This document shows positions 36,902 to 50,288 of a DNA stretch of 64,000 nt, one piece after another. Location of the stretch: contig NW_001799001.1 of the NCBI RefSeq assembly GCF_000165425.1, positions 186,001-250,000 on the forward strand, written 5' to 3'. The first letter of the stretch is position 1, and every line of letters starts with the position of its first letter. The notes beneath the pieces are model-generated. The model saw only the letters and a list, made by a program, of their open reading frames with translations. It did not search any database and was not told where the DNA came from. Origin of the DNA: Paramecium tetraurelia. Lineage: Eukaryota > Ciliophora > Oligohymenophorea > Peniculida > Parameciidae. Position numbers and translations under genes: made by a program.

Positions 36902-39882
36902 ATGGACATTAAATTATAAGTCGATAATCTTACTAAACCTATTAAAGAAGTACTTTAGAATATTGATCAAGTTAAAGCGTAAATCCTATTATCCCATAGT
37001 CAATAATTTGCACTATCTATAATTGAATTTATTTTCTTAGGGAATTGCTGTCCTTGCACTTTAACGCCTGTTGAATATAAAACCATAATTATCCAATATG
37101 TTTAACAATTAAGAAAGTATTATCAGAACAATAAGGAATCAACAGCTTGCTAAGTATATCAGTTAAATAATTAGAGATTGTAAACAAACTGATAAAACAG
37201 CGGTAAGATCATGGAGATCGTGAACAGGAAGGTTTTATGAATTCAGATGAAGAAGAAACCAATTTGGTTAAACAAATAACATTTTAGTAAAATACTTAAG
37301 ATTATTCCAACGATGCAGGTTTGGAAAAGCACAAATTGGTACTACAATAGAAGGATTACGAAATCGCAAATCTCAAGGCAAAACTATAGGTAAAAGAGTA
37401 GAAACTCCTGGATTTGGCTAGTGGTTACTTAAAGGATTTATAAAATATGAGAGAACAAATGTATAAAAAGTCTGATGATTTTGATTACTATGAGGTTTCC
37501 TATTGTGACGTAACAGATATTGAAGATCCTCGTTATAGAGATTTAGTTAATAACAAGATAGCCAATTTGAAGAGTCAATACGAAAAGAAAACAAGGGAAA
37601 TGTAAATTAAATCTAATACTTAGATATCTATTTGTACAGAAGCAAAAGACTGAAATTTAGAATTTGAGATAGACTGTTGGAACTTACGAGTAAAAGTTGT
37701 AGTTGATGGATAATATAGAGTATCTGATGAATCGCGTATTTGCATTAGAACAAGACCCTTATAAAATATGGAAATACATCCAGGATATCAAAGGAAATGA
37801 ATACTTTCATGATGTTTTTGAAAAATAGAAACCAGCTTCAGGAATTCGATATAGAGAAGTGAATAAACTGTTGATGGTAACAAAAGCTTACGATAGAGAA
37901 CTAGAATATTTTAAAAAAGGAATCGAAGATCAAATGTATGTCTATTTGGAGAGGGCTTGTGGAATCATTAATATCTAAAACCAAGATCAATTGGATGAAA
38001 TACAGGAGCTGAAAAAGGAAGTTGCCAGAGTTTAGTAGTTTGAGAGTAGAATCAACTAATAAATTATGCGTTAATTTGATTAGTTTAAAAAATAATGTAA
38101 TTAAGGTTATAATAATTAAAATAGTGAAATAACATTAAGAGGAATATTTGGATGTAAAATCTAAAGAATTGTAATAATTGCAGAAAATTCAACTTAAATA
38201 CGCTACTCGACTCTGGTATTTAGTGAGTCAAGTAAAGAATGGCAAAGATATCAAGGAATTGATCTTATATGCATAGTAAAGCAAAAAGTTAATAATATAG
38301 TTAGAATGACTACGAAAAACTGACATCGTAACAGTTCTTGGAGTTGGAAAATAATTATCTGTAAGGTATTATCACTACGAAAATAAAGTAAGAAGAAATC
38401 GCAGAGTTGAGCAATAAGTTGGAATAGATGTAATTATCTAATGACGAACTTAAGATCTAAAATTCATAGATGAAAGTGACTATTTTAGATCTTAAAGCCA
38501 AAGTTAAGAACAATCAGAAATGTTTGCAACAAACAGTTAAACATATTGATGCTAAGATCAATCATGAATAACTTAATCTGGATGACAATAACAGGGAAAC
38601 TACCATTAGTTTTAAAGACAGACTTAAACAACTTAGACAATAGCACAATGGATTAAAATTTATATAAGAAGTGCAATTGCAATATGAAAAAAATGATATG
38701 GCATTAGAATTTCTAAGTACATCATATGAAAACAGATAGACTTAAACTATGATTGGAAATGTCAGTAAGAGTTTGGCAGAAGCCATTTAAATACATGAGA
38801 TGAATAGAATTAGTGATGAAACAAATGAGGATTACGATTACATGTAAAATAAATAGAGGGATATAGAATGCTAAACTGATTTAATTAATGTTGATGAATT
38901 ATTAAAGTAAATTACAGCTTTGAAATAATAAATTAAACATTTATCATAAGATATAGATGATATGGAAGGTGAAGGAGTAATATAATAGCATTTTTAGCTT
39001 ATTAATTAACGAAATCAATCCTTTGATGTTAATTCATCTCAAAAAAGCTCAAATCTTAAAAGAAGATATGTTTAAGTTAATGAATCTAAGGATTCATACT
39101 CAAATTACTAAGATGATCTTAGAGCATCCAACGACAAAAGTAATGGTTATCAATTAGGATAGACTAATTAATTAATAATCTTGCATCCTTAATCATCAGT
39201 TGAAAAAATTGCCTAAACTTAGACATTCTATACATCCAAACTCTAATAAAAAGGAGTATTTAATAGATTATTTGAGGATAGTAAGAGGAAGTGCGAAAGA
39301 ATCTAATAAATCAAAAATAATTTGGAACTTTTGGAAAAGGAGCATTGGTAATAGGTAGCTGAATTAGTAAAAGAGGATTAAGAAATAGTGAATGCATTTA
39401 AAGATAGTCTTTCATCAAGCAAACATTTTTATTAGAAATAGTTAAAAAGAAATATGGAAATGGAATAAAAATACTTTCCACAAAAACATAATAGGGCTCA
39501 ATTCTATTTCAAAAAGTTTAAGGATTTTCATGTGCATCAATAAGAATTAAATGAAATCTTTTTTGATCCTAATTCTAGTGATGAAAAAACTTAGGAAATT
39601 TAGAGATTGAACATCAAAAGTGTAGTTGATAATAGAAAATTGAATGGATAAATCAAATTTAATGGATTAAAAAGGGAGGAATATTAATTCTTTAAGTAAC
39701 TTGAAAAGAGAAAATAACAAAGCAGAACTTTTAGAAGTACTTAATAATCTCCAAAATAGAAGAGGGTCCAGTATGTCTCATTTACTAAACCATTTATTGG
39801 AAGTTTAACTAGCTATGAAATGAACGATTTCAATAACTAATAAATCACTAAACACTTGTAAAAAGTTTACGATTTGGGCTGA
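36902..39882 (+). CDS. Large coiled-coil protein, 960 aa
   Basis: ATG at 36902, TGA at 39880-39882; four introns (23, 22, 28, 25 nt) and a length divisible by three. A short N-terminal globular part (IEFIFLGNCCPCTLTPVEYK) with CCPC precedes charged coiled coils (residues about 130-600). Between coils lies a folded-looking segment around YEVSYCDVTDIEDPRYRDLV and DPYKIWKYIQDIKGNEYFHD. The last 200 residues are Lys/Arg/Ser/Gln-rich (KRKQQSRTFRSTQQ). It lies only 43 bases after the previous coiled-coil gene, on the same strand. No family recognised. Confidence 0.78.
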
Positions 39883-40314
39883 CTCTGGCCCTTCTGCATT
39901 GCTATCTCACTAATGAATTTATTGAAAATTTTTCAAATCCCAATTTATTATGATTTGGTATGTCCATTGATTTCATTTAGTCTATTTCCTTCTTCTATTC
40001 TATCGGTTCCGTTGGATATCTATTCCTCACTAATGCTCTGATCAAATAAGGAGATGTTTTTTGCTATTCTTATATTTTAGGTAGGTGTCTTGAGAATGAA
40101 TTCTTTATCTATGGTTATTGTATAACTTATTGCATTGCTAATTCTAATTCCTGCTGCTTTTTTAAAACATAATTAGCAAAGCTAGTTTCCTCACTTGTAT
40201 GTTTTACTATCTTTACATATGATGAAGTATCTAATGAATGTCTTATGTTTTCCTTCAATGGTCTAAATGGTTTCTTTAAAAGAGGTAATGAATATTATTA
40301 CATTTATTTAATTT
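39883..40314 (+). pseudogene. Possible decayed YIPF/Yip1-like membrane protein
   Basis: Between two solid plus-strand genes the DNA encodes hydrophobic stretches in changing frames: LWPFCIAISLMNLLKIF right after the upstream TGA, then, across a plausible 23-nt intron, SISFFYSIGSVGYLFLTNAL and QGDVFCYSYILG. The series 'DLWxPFxxxxxLaisl ... FFxxxGSxxxxLxxxLlxqGdvxFxxsyxLG' resembles the Yip1/YIPF6 domain. After that no single frame continues convincingly and no start codon with a full N-terminus is visible. I read it as a host gene remnant or a small gene damaged by indels; identity is weak. Confidence 0.25.
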
Positions 40315-41133
40315 ATGTAAGAATAACAAATATAAGAAGGACTTGAGCAAAAGAAACCAAAATTGACAAGAGATGAAAAGAAGGTGTTAAAATATTAAAA
40401 AGCCAAACTGAGAGCCAAAATTATGAGAAAGAAGATTGCAAAAAAAGTCAAATAAAAAGTTAATATCATGAATCAGGAAGCTAAAGAAAAATATTCAGAA
40501 ATAAAACATCTAGCTAAAAATAATCTGCAACTTGGTTATGAATCAGGCATCCCAATATATATAGACTTGGAATATGATATCTTAATGACTGACAGAGAAA
40601 TTAGATCCTTAGCATTATAGATTGCACATATCTAAGGAATAAATAAGGAAATAAAATTCCCAATCCAATTACATCTCACTAACGTCAAAGGAATACAGAA
40701 AAATGAATTAGAAAAACAAGGACTTTAAAAATGGCCTGTTCATCACTATGAATTAGGATTATAGGATTTGATTTAAGAAAGTCTGGAAAAAGGAATTTAG
40801 AAAGAGTTCATCTATCTATCTCCAGATGCTGATACATATTTAGAATCAGTTGATCCAGAATAGTGCATATATATAGTTGGTGGATTTGTTGATAGACAGG
40901 TCCAAAAATTCATGAGTTTGAATAAAGCAAACACCTTGTAGATTTGTAGCAAGAAACTGCCAATAGAATCATTTATAAAAGGAGCTAAAAGACCATTAAA
41001 CATAGATAGAGTTGTTGCCATTTTAAGCTTGTTTTATCAACATAAGGATTGGAAGGTTGCATATGAGCAAAGCGATAACTTTAATATCAGTTTGGCAGAG
41101 AGAATCACAAGAGAACATCAAAAGCAGGAATGA
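40315..41133 (+). CDS. TRM10: tRNA (guanine-N1) methyltransferase Trm10 type, 272 aa
   Basis: SPOUT-fold enzyme that methylates N1 of purine 9 in tRNA. ATG at 40315 (MQEQQIQEGLEQ), TGA at 41131-41133, no intron. A basic N-terminal helix (KLRAKIMRKKIAKK) for tRNA binding is followed by the SPOUT domain: YIDLEYDILMTDREIRSLAL, then EFIYLSPDADTYLESVDPEQ, CIYIVGGFVDRQVQKFMSL, KKLPIESFIKG and LNIDRVVAILSLFYQHKDW. These match the Trm10 S-adenosylmethionine-binding knot, with the IYIVGGFVD and LPI motifs in place and catalytic Asp after GGxVD. Cytosolic Trm10 versus mitochondrial TRMT10C cannot be separated, but no targeting peptide is seen. Confidence 0.94.
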
Positions 41134-41346
41134 ATGTGAATAAGAACATATATATTTTATGAATAATAATTTTTGAAACATAAAATTTTATATAGATTAT
41201 CAAATTGGTAAATTATTACGCAATTAATGTAAATTTGATCCATATTATATATAAATTAATAAACTGTTGAACTATGACCTTTCATATTTATTTATTAAAG
41301 AATTTTCTTCTATTAAAGCCTAAATTATATCAACGATATTAATAAA

Positions 41347-44300
41347 ATGAATAGAGTTGTTTTAATTGGTTCTTAAAAATCTGATGATTGGCTTTTTCGA
41401 AAAATAACTCCTCTTATTGACTAGATTAATCTATTGAATTAATAGATATCTAATAAAGGATTATAATAATTTTTATTATAGGAATCAGATTCTCAAGCTT
41501 TATTAGATGAATTAAAATAGTATATTGTTATAGTTAATTTAGGATATTATAATAAAAGCTTAAAAATCCATATAAGACAATTTTCTAATCATTATTGAAA
41601 TGGAAAATTCTTAAATACTATGGCATACAGACATTTACAGAATTATTAACAATTTGCATTTTAGAAATTCTTAATTAATCTACCCTTTCAATAATTAATT
41701 TTAAAAATGATTCAGATTCTCTTAAATTAGTAGTGTGTTGGATATCGTGTTTAGTTTCATTTTAAATATTAAAGTATCAATATTAATTAATAAGGACCTA
41801 TTCGAAATCGAAACTTGATTAACATGCAAATATATTAAATATGAGAATGAAAACTATTATCGAATATTTGATCTATGACAAATCTCTTAAAGTTAAATGC
41901 ATAACTAAAACAGAAGGTGACTCTCATACTGCAAATATTTATGTATTAATTTTAAATTAACTGTGTAGACATTATTAACAGCTGACGTTGAGTTGATATT
42001 AAAAATAATTTCAGTAATTAAAGATATTTGGTAAGCAATCCTAATATTAAGTGGATGCTTATTTTTATTATATTCTGCTGAACCAGATGCTGGTACAGTA
42101 ATTGTGATTGCAATGATTAGTTATTAAGTAATAAATTTTATCATGACATTTATTATGGCGAAAGCAGAGGCACAACATTTAATATATAAAGACAAAAGAG
42201 TTAGTTTATAATCTGATTTGATTGAAGGAATGAAACAGATAAAATTCTTATCTTGGGAAGGAATATTTTATAAGAAAATAATGAAAATTAGAAAATGTGA
42301 ATTTAAGATGTTAAGTATTTATAAAGCTTTAGATGGTTTTGGTGCTGTGTTTTGGAATAATATAAGCTACATTCTCTTGTGCATTTTTGTAATATATTCA
42401 GTCAATAATGGCAAAGATCTATAGGAGTTGAATATCTTCTCATTGATAGCCATATTTAATACAATGATATTTCCTCTCTGTGTTCTCCCGTGGAGTTTAA
42501 GCATTGGATATACGTCATTAATCTCATTCAATAGATTTTCGTAATTTTTAAATCAAGATGAAATTAATTTTGAAGACAGAATTCAACCTGAATCCTTTCA
42601 AAGCCAGTATGCTATTATAATGAATAATTCCAATTATTTTTGGCCTAATGCAGAATAAATATAGGAAGATGTGAAATAAAATTAAATAATAGATGAAGAA
42701 TTAATAATTGCAAACCAAAATTGTTAGAAATTTAAAATAAAAATAGCTAATCTAAAATTTGAAAAGAAAACTTTGAATTTTATTATAGGAAAAATAGGTT
42801 CAGGAAAAAGTGCATTCTTTTAAGCAATATTAAATGAGTTACAAATTTAGAATTTATTTAATGACCTCTCGGATACACAGTAAAATTTGGACTTAAGTTT
42901 TGATTTAGGCGTGAATGAAACTGTTAAGCAAATTCAAATGACAGGTAGAATTGGGTATTGTTCATAAGTGTCTTGGATCTAAAATTTATCAATCAAAGAT
43001 AATATCTTATTTGGTGAACCCTTTAACTAAGAATTATATGATAAAGTTATAGATGTTTGCTAACTACATTAAGATCTGAAATCTTTTGAAAATCAAGATT
43101 AACATTTGATTGGTCCAGATGGAAAGAACATAAGTGGAGGATAGAAACAAAGAATAGCTTTAGCCAGAGCATTATATTAATAAAGAGACATTTATCTGTT
43201 TGATGACATATTATCATCTCTTGATCACAATATTGCAGATTTAATATTTTAAAACGTTATTGTAGATTACCTTATAAAGAACGGAAAGACTGTATTACTT
43301 ATTACTTCAAATTACAGTTATATTAAGATTGCCTAATAATAAATAAAAACAAAAGTTATTCTTGTTGATAATGGAGAAATTACTGAAGATTAAGAAGTAA
43401 TTGGCTAGTATTTATAAAATAAATCCTATTAATAAGAAACTCCTTCATATATTGAAAAAGAATTAGATTCAGTATTAAAATAAGAAAATAACACATTAAA
43501 TTCTGATAAGGGAGAATAAAACGAACAGGTTGTTATTGATGATAGTAATGAAGATACAAGACAAATAGGAAGTATTAATTGGTAAATCTGGAAAACATAT
43601 TTTAACAGTATGAAATTCCCATTATTTCTGTTATTATTTTTTGTTAATTTTTACATGTAAGGATCTATGTCATTAATCGATTTTTGGCTAAAATCTGAAG
43701 TATAATAAGAAGATAAATGGTTACATTAAATAACAAAATATTTTGACAATTCCTTTCCTAAAACCCTATTTTATTTAACGACATTGGCTGTTTTAATTAC
43801 AGTGATAAGATAAGCTCTAGAAGTTATTTGTGCATTACTAGCTTCTTGGTCTATTTTTAAAAAGTAAATTTAGATAATATAAAATTAGACTTAATACTGT
43901 TTTAATGTGTACAGTAATGAAATTCTATGATAGAACAAATGCCGGCTAAATAATTAATAGGATTTAGGATGATACTTATGTAGTTGACATGGATATTGGT
44001 TCTGGAATTCACTGTTTTCTTGAAAATCTCAGTAGAATATCAGGTCTATCCATTGGATTATTGATTTTGGAACCAAGATATTTTTTAATGCTTGTTATTT
44101 TCTTAGTTGCATTTTACCATATTAAGAAAGCATGTCTAATATCAAATAGAGAAATCAAAAGATTGTAGTCTGCAAATTAAAGTAGATTATTGTAAATTGT
44201 TAATGAAACATTGACTGGAGTTAAAATAATTAGAGCATTCTAGAAAGAGAAATATTTCACATAAATCTTTGAAAGTTCATTTTCTAATTTAATGTTAAGT

Positions 44301-45428
44301 AACTAATGTGGAGAACGTATAAAATTGTGGTTTTAAGTCAGATTAAATTTAATGAACAATTTTATTGTAATGTGCACTTCCTTCATGGTAATCTGTTCAT
44401 TGGTATTTGAATGGTCAGAAGATTTTGGAATACAAGCTCTAGCAATTACATATTCTATGATTGTATTAGATAGTTTTTATGATTGTTTTATTTAATATTC
44501 AAGAGTAGAAACAGGTATGATTTCTGTAGAAAGAATTTAAGAATATTTAAATAATGAGACTGAAGATATCAACTAAGAGTAATTTATGGAATAAGAACTA
44601 TAATCAACTCACTTAAGAGAAACTACATATGCCATAGAATTTAAAAATGTAGACTTTTATTATGATAATAATCACAAAGCTCTAAAAAACTTTACTTTGA
44701 CCATTTCTAAAGGATAGAAAATTGCAATAATTGGAAGGACTGGATCAGGTAAAACTTCCATTCTAAATGTGCTTCAAGGATTGTATCCTTTCTAATCAGG
44801 AGATCTTTATATTAATGGAACTAACGTATGATTTAAATATTATTATTAGGTGAAATAATAATCTTTAAAATAATGGAGAAGCCAATTGTCTATTATTCCC
44901 TAATTTGGATTTCTATTTAGTGCAAATGTAAAAGAAAATTTAGATCCTGAAGGAATGTTCACAGATCAACAAATTGAAAAATTCATATAAAATACCTAAT
45001 TTTATTAACAAAGAAATTCTAACATTAACAATCTTATGTATTTGGATTACAAATTTGATATTTCTTAAAATGGAGCTAATTTATCTTGTGGGGAAAAATA
45101 AGTTCTTAATTTTTTGAGAATAGTCTTACAGAATAAAGATATTATTTGCCTAGATGAAGCCACATCTAACATGGATCCATACACAAATCAAGTAAGATTA
45201 AAATAATATATTAAGTTGTTAAATGAGAGTCTAATTGAATTTTCAAAAGATAAGACTTTGCTTGTTATAACTCACAGACTTGAAAATATACAATAATATG
45301 ATTAAATAGTAGTAATGGAATAAGGAGAAATAGTGGAATAGGGAAGTTATTAAGATTTAATGTTATCAACAATAGGATACTTCAGAAAATTAATAAATAA
45401 CCATACTAAAACAGTAAACCAAATTTGA
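41347..45428 (+). CDS. ABC transporter, ABCC/MRP type, about 1324 aa
   Basis: ATG at 41347, TGA at 45426-45428; introns of about 32, 26, 25 and 24 nt. Layout TMD1-NBD1-TMD2-NBD2 without the extra N-terminal TMD0, as in short MRPs. NBD1: GKIGSGKSAFF (Walker A), ISGGQKQRIALARAL (signature), IYLFDDILSSLD (Walker B with Asp in place of catalytic Glu, usual for ABCC NBD1). NBD2: IGRTGSGKTSIL, a divergent signature LSCGEKQVLNFLR, IICLDEATSNMD with catalytic Glu, and THRLENI (H-loop). TMD2 contains KFYDRTNAGQIINRIQDDTY, the 'FFD.tP.GrIlNR.s.D' loop with the Pro lost. It likely exports organic anions or conjugates; substrate unknown. Confidence 0.93.
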
Positions 45429-45539
45429 TACTTTTTCTTCTTGTGTATTTTAATTTATAAATATCATTTGAGTAAAATAATTATATGAGTGATAAAGAAA
45501 TAAAATATAAATTATATAATTATAGAATAAAACTTAACA

Positions 45540-46645
45540 TCATTTTTCTGTCTTGGATATATATGGTTTTTCTGAATGAAGTAGAGGTGCTCCAATATCT
45601 GGGATTGGAATCTAATCCTTACAATTTAATGAAACTTTAGTGTCTCTTAGACTACTATGTTATTCATATTTTTCCATCTATGCTATTATGAATTAAACTG
45701 TTCCTTTCATCACATCTATAGGTCTCTTAGAATTATGGGTTCCCTCAAATTAGATTAATTCCTTTATTCCTCTAAACTTTTCTGATAAAATTTTAGGATG
45801 CTTTTCCCCAATCAATGTATCACCTTTAGCTGATAGAAATACTATAGCAACATCAGTTTGCAATGCTAAATATATAATTCTATTTAAACTTTGTATAATT
45901 TGAACGATATTAAGATCATCAATATTAAATTTAGCTTCCTTTCTTATTTTAGATTTTACAAAACACCAAAAACAATTAAAACAACATCCTGGAATGTTAT
46001 AATTGTTGGATGCCAACTCTTAGCACAAATGAGTCAAATTCGAAAAAGGACTGTCACAAACGAGCATTTTAAAGTTAGTATTCAAACTGGCTGCTAATAT
46101 TGCTGTTACTGAACCCATAGATCTGCCCCACAAACCGATTTAAGTGATAAAAGGCTAAGCCACTTTTAATAATGAAGTTATCTTACTTTATTTGAACGCA
46201 AGTAGTTATAGAGATCGTTTACATCTCTTGATTCATAGAATCCTAATGAAATATATTCTCCTTATGATTGGCCAGAACCTATGTCTTATCAACTAATTAC
46301 CAGACAAATCAATTCCACATACTGCAATGTTCTAAGGAAGTAAATATTCAAGTATTGTTAGAGATTCTACTCTGCTACTTGAGTTCCCATGTAAATAAAT
46401 CATACATGCATGAGGCTTGTCTTGAATTCTAACAGGCTCAAATAAGCTAGCCATTTTTATATAGTTTACCTGCACTGAAGTGTTAATCCACGACTGTTTG
46501 CCATTTCAAAGTCTATTCGCTTAACTACTGTGTCATGAACCATAAATATTTCATTTCCCATATCTTTTAGTCTATAATTATGTCTAGGAGGTCTAACAAT
46601 AGGCTTCCATAATTTCTCTGTGCATCTATACTCTGGTTATTTCAT
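45540..46645 (-). CDS. Alpha/beta hydrolase, serine aminopeptidase S33-like, 342 aa
   Basis: ATG at 46645 (MKQPEYRCTEKLWKPIVRPP), TGA at 45542-45540; introns of 23, 22 and 32 nt, the last longer than average. Landmarks: MIYLHGNSSSRVES (oxyanion HGN), GIDLSGSGQSQGEYISLGF, IGLWGRSMGSVTAIL with nucleophile Ser in GRSMG, ACDSPFSNLTHL-type strand (VCDSPFSNL), then LSAKGDTLIGEKH holding the acid Asp and FEGTHNSKRP the His. Catalytic triad complete. This is the ciliate-expanded group of BAAT/aminopeptidase-like hydrolases; substrate unknown. Removal of the introns is required to rebuild GSGQS and GLWGRSMG. Confidence 0.9.
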
Positions 46646-46661
46646 ATTTTAATTTTTAGTA

Positions 46662-47060
46662 TCAATAATATAAAGTATAGGTCTTATACAAAATCATAAT
46701 ATAGACTTAAGTTCCATGAATTACTGGATTTTTTACTATTTCTTTTACCATCTTGAATTAGAAATCTATAGCGCATTTTTCCCTAAACCCCATCAAGGAA
46801 ATCTTAAAATTGTCATCACTCTAAACTTACCTAAAGATCATATTTCGGACTGAATAATAGTTATCTCCATGAGTTTATTAATTTCTAATACTAAGCCATT
46901 TATGATAGAATTTAAGTTCTTTAATTAATCTTGAATGTTATCCTTAAGGAATTATAGGCGAATACCTCTCTTTATCAACTAAAATTCAATCTTTTACTTC
47001 ATTGCAATTCAAATCTATACTTTCTGTATCTAAAGTCAACCGAAAATATTAATTTATCAT
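46662..47060 (-). CDS. Small unknown protein, about 119 aa
   Basis: ATG at 47060 (MINQYFRLTLDTES), TGA at 46664-46662; two short introns (19 and 20 nt), with a possible third of 24 nt at the 3' end that is in frame. The chain is helical first (LQFLKDNIQDQLKNLNSIIN), then DDNFKISLMGFREKCAIDFQ and VKEIVKNPVIHGTQ. The stop lies 16 bases before the ATG of the hydrolase gene. No family recognised. The very short introns lower confidence, but the rebuilt frame is coherent and divisible by three. Confidence 0.6.
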
Positions 47061-47628
47061 ATTTTCTTTTTACTGATATATTTCTGTATTACTTTTGTTT
47101 ATTAAAACATATCTTCAATTGCTAAATATCCTCTACGTTATATTTATAACTTGATCCACTTGATACTATTAGGAAGCTATTCCAAATTCCCTGATTTTTA
47201 TTTTGACAATTGTTTAATTACTTATATAATTATATCTTAAGATTTAGGAAATTTCTACCTTAAAATAAATCTCTAAATATATATACTACTATTTAATTCA
47301 ACAATAACAGTATGTAAATAGGTTATATTTTTAATTCTTTTGATAAATTAAATATAACTAAATTCTTATTATAAATACTACTTGTTAGAACTCTAGACGT
47401 ATTCTTATAAGTTTTATTTCAGTTTATCTAAATCAAGAAAAAATAATGAAGGGACATAAATTTTGATGTTTTCTTTAATTACTTTATGAATTCAAGACTT
47501 ATAATAAAAATAGAAATTTATATCAAAATTGATAATAAAGGTAAGCATCAGAAAGTATGACTATATTATATTTATATTAATTAAATGTAACAGAATAAAA
47601 TTCTTTTCTTAATTAAATTAACATACTA
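47061..47628. other. Intergenic, no feature seen
   Basis: AT-rich spacer between two minus-strand genes. It could include an extra 3' exon of the kinase gene, because a good 25-nt intron-like GT...AG sequence ends just past its stop codon, but the continued frame is not convincing. Confidence 0.4.
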
Positions 47629-50288
47629 TCATTTCTGATTTAGATGATATATTACATACTTTTCCATTTCATCAAGTAAGCAGATCTTTTAGGCTACTTT
47701 TGTTTCCTAAAATAATTCGAAATTCTAGATAGGATATTCAATAAAAACATTAGAAAACTTAAGCAAATAGAACTTAAGTTTCGTTTGGATATTGGAATTG
47801 AAAATTGAAAGCTTAACTTCTTTAAAAAAAGAGTTGAAGTATTAATGAAGCATAACAATATTTGATTTGTTGACGCTCTACTAAAATTAATTGGTAAGGT
47901 CTTTTAGCAATTCATTTCCTTTAGCGATTATTTAAGTTGGAGTAGTAGTTTACGCTGTTTTTAAGGATTCAAATATTTCTGATGTGTCTTTCCTCATTTA
48001 CTCAATATTTTTCCTTTATAGCCAATCATCGAAATTAGAATTTGATTTCACATAATATTTCTCATTATCTAGATAAATAAAATGTTGAGTTTTGAGATTG
48101 TCAAAACATATCAAACAAGAAATGCAGAAACGAATTAAGAATTATTTGAATAAGAGCATTTCATCTTGTACTTTTTAATCTTCCTTTTAGTATTCTTCGC
48201 ATGCTCTTAATACCTTAATCGCTAAAGTATGAAGAGAATGTATATACTCATATATTTCTGTAAAACAAGAACTTTGACTTGAGCTTTTCTATTAGTATTA
48301 TTATTATTAGTGTAATTATTATTGTTATTAGAGTAATTATTATTGCTGTTATTATAATTGCTACTACTACTGTTATTATTGGACTTAGTTTTATTATTAT
48401 TATTAACACTATATGATTTAAATATTCTTTTTCTTATTGAGCTATGTTTCTATATATTAATTAGAAACAATATCATTCTGAGGTTATTAAATTTTGAATT
48501 CGTTAAATACATAATGAGACTACAATTATTGCCAACTTATTCTTTTCTTTGGATCGTTTACAATCATCTAATTAATTAGTTCTGAAATTAGTGGATTCTA
48601 AAAGTAATTAAACAATTTTACTTCATGATTTGGACTTATAAATGGTGTGGTAGCTAAAGACTTATGAAATTCTAGAAGCTCGGCTTTATGTTAAAAGTTT
48701 TTAAACATTTTTTAGAATGCGATGTAATATAAAATCATGCCTAGCTAAAAAATAAAATTGCAATATTACTGAAAACATATCACTTTACTAATCGTTAGAG
48801 AAGCCTTATTAGAGCATTTCAGGAGCAGAAAATATTTTCAATTCATTTATAGAATGGGTTATACCTCTTCCAATGGTTTTGTTAATTTCCAAATCAAAGA
48901 TCTATTAAAGTATAATATTATACTTTGACAATATATTTTCCTTTCTCATTCTTTTTTAAGAGAATATTACTTGGTTTTAATTCAATATGAGCAATTTACA
49001 AATCTTTAAGGAAACAATAGCCTTCCACTATTTAGTATAATATTTCAAAAATTTCGTAGGGTTTCAAATTCTAATTTTTTAATTATAAGTCTTCTTTATA
49101 GCCTTAAAGACTGATGTCCCATTTCTCAAGTATTAGATAAGTATATTATTCACTATACTTGATTATTGCTAAAACTTTTAACACATTTTTATGATTTTTT
49201 TATTTGAGTTTATCCAAATTTTCAAGTGTTCTAGTAATTCCAATCATATTATTCTAGAAGGTTTTACAAACTAGTTCTTCGCATTTTTTTAAATGATATG
49301 CTTCATGAGATAATCCTTACAATCCTGAATCGATAGTTTTGTCAAAGTCGATGAAATAATTGTCTTCTAAGATGAGAAAATGTTGAACTACATTTAAATC
49401 TAACTACTCCCATGTGATTCTTTTTTCTGGATTATAAACAATCATTTTTTCTATTAAGCTCAAAAATTCTTTTGAATGCCTAGGGTTGTGTGGGCATGCG
49501 AGAAATTAATCTTTTTTTAATCTTTCATGGAATTCATTTAGATCCTTAAAATCTTATACATTCACCGGCTTTTCTCCTTGGTAACACAACATGTAAAGAA
49601 TGATTCCAAGCTATTGAATAATACACAAACACTAATACTGAATAGATATCGCATGTATCAGTGTATTTTTATTGATCAGAAGAATTTCTGTAAACTTCTG
49701 GAGCTGAGTAATAAGGAATTCCAGTTCTAGTTACTGCATATCCATCCTAAGTTATTCGACTCACACCAAAATCTGATATCTATGTATATATTTTATTTTT
49801 ACTTTTAATACAATTCTATTATTAGTAAGTATTTTAAAAAGAATGCTTCTGGGTGTTAAATCTCTAAGTATTATTTTGTGACTCTTTAAATAAAAATAGC
49901 CTCTCACTATTTGACTTAGAAAATCTTGGACTTCCTCTGCAGAAAACCATTTATTATTTCTCTGTTTCTATTAAAATAATTGTTCTAGGCTGCCATCACA
50001 GAGCTCGCTGAATATGAGATACTTTTTGCTATCTTCCATAATATTTTAGATATTTAAGACGTTCAAATTCTTTGTTTTTGCATTTTTAAGAGTTTCTAGT
50101 ACTTGTATTTCATTTTTTTAATTGACATATAAATGCGATTTACTTATTACCTTCACACACAATATTTCATCCTTATCTTTGTGTTAACATTTTAAAATTT
50201 AACCTCTTTTACCTTAAGCAACGATGCTCTAAGTATCTATTATGTAATCTTGTTTTGTTTCAAACCTAGAAACATTTTGATTATTCAT
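47629..50288 (-). CDS. Tandem degenerate protein kinase with poly-Q linker, 853 aa
   Basis: ATG at 50288 (MNNQNVSRFETKQDY), TGA at 47631-47629; introns of 23, 28, 22 and 25 nt. Kinase domain 1 (about 15-265): ILCVKVISKSH (Lys), KIILRDLTPRSILFK (HRD His changed, Asp kept, the Mg-binding Asn replaced by Ser), ISDFGVSR (DFG intact), YYSAPEVY. Domain 2 (about 300-530): AHIELKPSNILLK (HRD changed to HIE), IFDLEIN in place of DFG, FSAPEML. A Gln tract and a 280-residue helical C-terminus follow. Domain 2 is a pseudokinase by motif loss; domain 1 may be weak or inactive. Possibly a regulatory scaffold of the ULK/Fused-like kind; closest family not certain. Confidence 0.82.
48290..48410 (-). repeat. 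Poly-glutamine tract, mostly TAA/TAG/CAA codons
   Basis: Within the tandem kinase gene a run of about 40 codons encodes nearly only Gln, with a few Leu, His and Tyr. Read with the standard code the DNA looks like a stop-rich ATT/ATA triplet repeat. Confidence 0.85.

Noticed and set aside
48358-48579. Leu-rich plus-strand ORF
   Set aside because: Antisense of the poly-Q tract and helical tail of the kinase gene.
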